Source: Hydrogenophaga sp.
Lineage (GTDB): Bacteria; Pseudomonadota; Gammaproteobacteria; Burkholderiales; Burkholderiaceae_C
Assembly: GCA_030684755.1 (NCBI GenBank)
Contig: JAUXXN010000322.1
Span: 1 to 5,681, forward strand
Direction: 5' to 3'
DNA: 5,681 bases
Positions 5,258-5,681 of the stretch are shown here, one piece after another. The translations under genes and the position numbers were made by a program. Numbering within the stretch: the first letter of the stretch is position 1; each line of letters opens with the position of its first letter. Below the pieces are notes generated by a model. The model saw nothing but the letters and a program-made list of their open reading frames with translations. It was not told where the DNA came from and did not search any database.

Positions 5258-5681
5258 CTAAGCAGAAACCTCGACCAACTCAAAACCCGTGGTGATGTCG
5301 GCGGTTTTGCCCAGCATGATGCTGGCGGAGCAGTATTTATCGTGGCTCATGGCGATGGCGCGTTCTACTGCGGTGACCGGAATGCCCTTGCCAGTAACGG
5401 TGAAATGCATGTGGATTTTGGTGAACACCTTGGGGTCAACCTCGGCGCGCTCGGTGGTGAGCTTGACGCTGCAACCGCGCACATCGTGCCGACCGCGTTT
5501 GAGGATCAGCACCACGTCGTAAGCGGTGCAGCCACCGGTGCCCGCGAGCAGGGTTTCCATGGGGCGGGGGGCCAGGTTGGCGCCACCGTTGTCGGGTTTG
5601 GCGGCATCGGGAGCGCCGTCCATGGCTAGCACATGGCCGCTGCCGGTTTCGGCGACAAAGCCCATGTGGGAACGGGTGCCG
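5258..5681 (-). CDS. OsmC family protein (YhfA-like), 5' end beyond window
   Basis: An OsmC/Ohr-superfamily protein, whose members use a Cys pair to reduce organic hydroperoxides. The visible part contains GFVAETGSGHVLAMDG, GPRP-like APRPMETLLAG, then GGCTAYDVVLILKRG and DKYCSASIMLGK. The two conserved cysteines are C46 and C112, counted from the Met at 5665; an extra Cys is at 65. The pattern resembles the YhfA-like branch rather than classical OsmC or Ohr, so peroxidase activity is not certain. The frame stays open from that Met to the window edge (adding GTRSH), and homologues carry about ten more residues before this point, so the true start is probably just outside the window. It converges on the HEPN gene. 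A 5-bp hairpin CTGCT/AGCAG (5253-5265) spans the stop codon but lacks a U-tract. Confidence 0.9.
   Translation of the reverse strand, partial: GTRSHMGFVAETGSGHVLAMDGAPDAAKPDNGGANLAPRPMETLLAGTGGCTAYDVVLILKRGRHDVRGCSVKLTTERAEVDPKVFTKIHMHFTVTGKGIPVTAVERAIAMSHDKYCSASIMLGKTADITTGFELVEVSA

Overview
The window looks like a chromosomal segment of a GC-rich betaproteobacterium, most likely order Burkholderiales and plausibly Comamonadaceae (Rhodoferax, Limnohabitans or Hydrogenophaga-like). This rests on two Burkholderiales-type 'Gram-negative porin' genes with near-identical signal peptides (pattern MKKxLIALAVLAxSGAAFA followed by QSSVTLYGVAD), a Coq7-type di-iron ubiquinone hydroxylase and a YhfA-like OsmC protein. 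The genus is inference from protein style, not from a search.

Layout, left to right. (1) A plus-strand gene for an Rpn/PDDEXK_2-family nuclease ('putative transposase'), 117-959, in which the usual catalytic Asp of the nuclease core reads as Asn. (2) A bidirectional terminator shared with the converging porin gene. (3) Two tandem porin genes on the minus strand, 1050-1958 and 2402-3355. Each has its own strong RBS, a short hairpin just after the stop codon, and an intrinsic terminator. The 443-bp gap between them holds three closely spaced inverted repeats next to the downstream porin start and a pure 6-bp microsatellite (8 perfect GCCTAT units). (4) A 335-bp divergent intergenic region with a GGGTAAACCC palindrome and a tandem 10-bp repeat. 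(5) A plus-strand cluster: coq7 (3691-4341), then 21 bp later a minimal nucleotidyltransferase (MNT) gene (4363-4662), overlapped by 4 bp with a HEPN-domain gene (4659-5156). The last two form an MNT/HEPN toxin-antitoxin pair of the MntA-HepT kind. (6) A convergent minus-strand OsmC-family gene whose 5' end lies beyond the right edge.

Functionally the window mixes core metabolism (ubiquinone synthesis, peroxide/thiol defence), outer-membrane permeability (porins) and small accessory elements (Rpn, MNT/HEPN). I do not see a clearly undescribed multi-gene system. The best leads are the D-to-N change in the Rpn active site, the hexanucleotide repeat plus stacked hairpins upstream of the first porin, and the placement of the toxin-antitoxin pair directly behind coq7 with no visible terminator between them.
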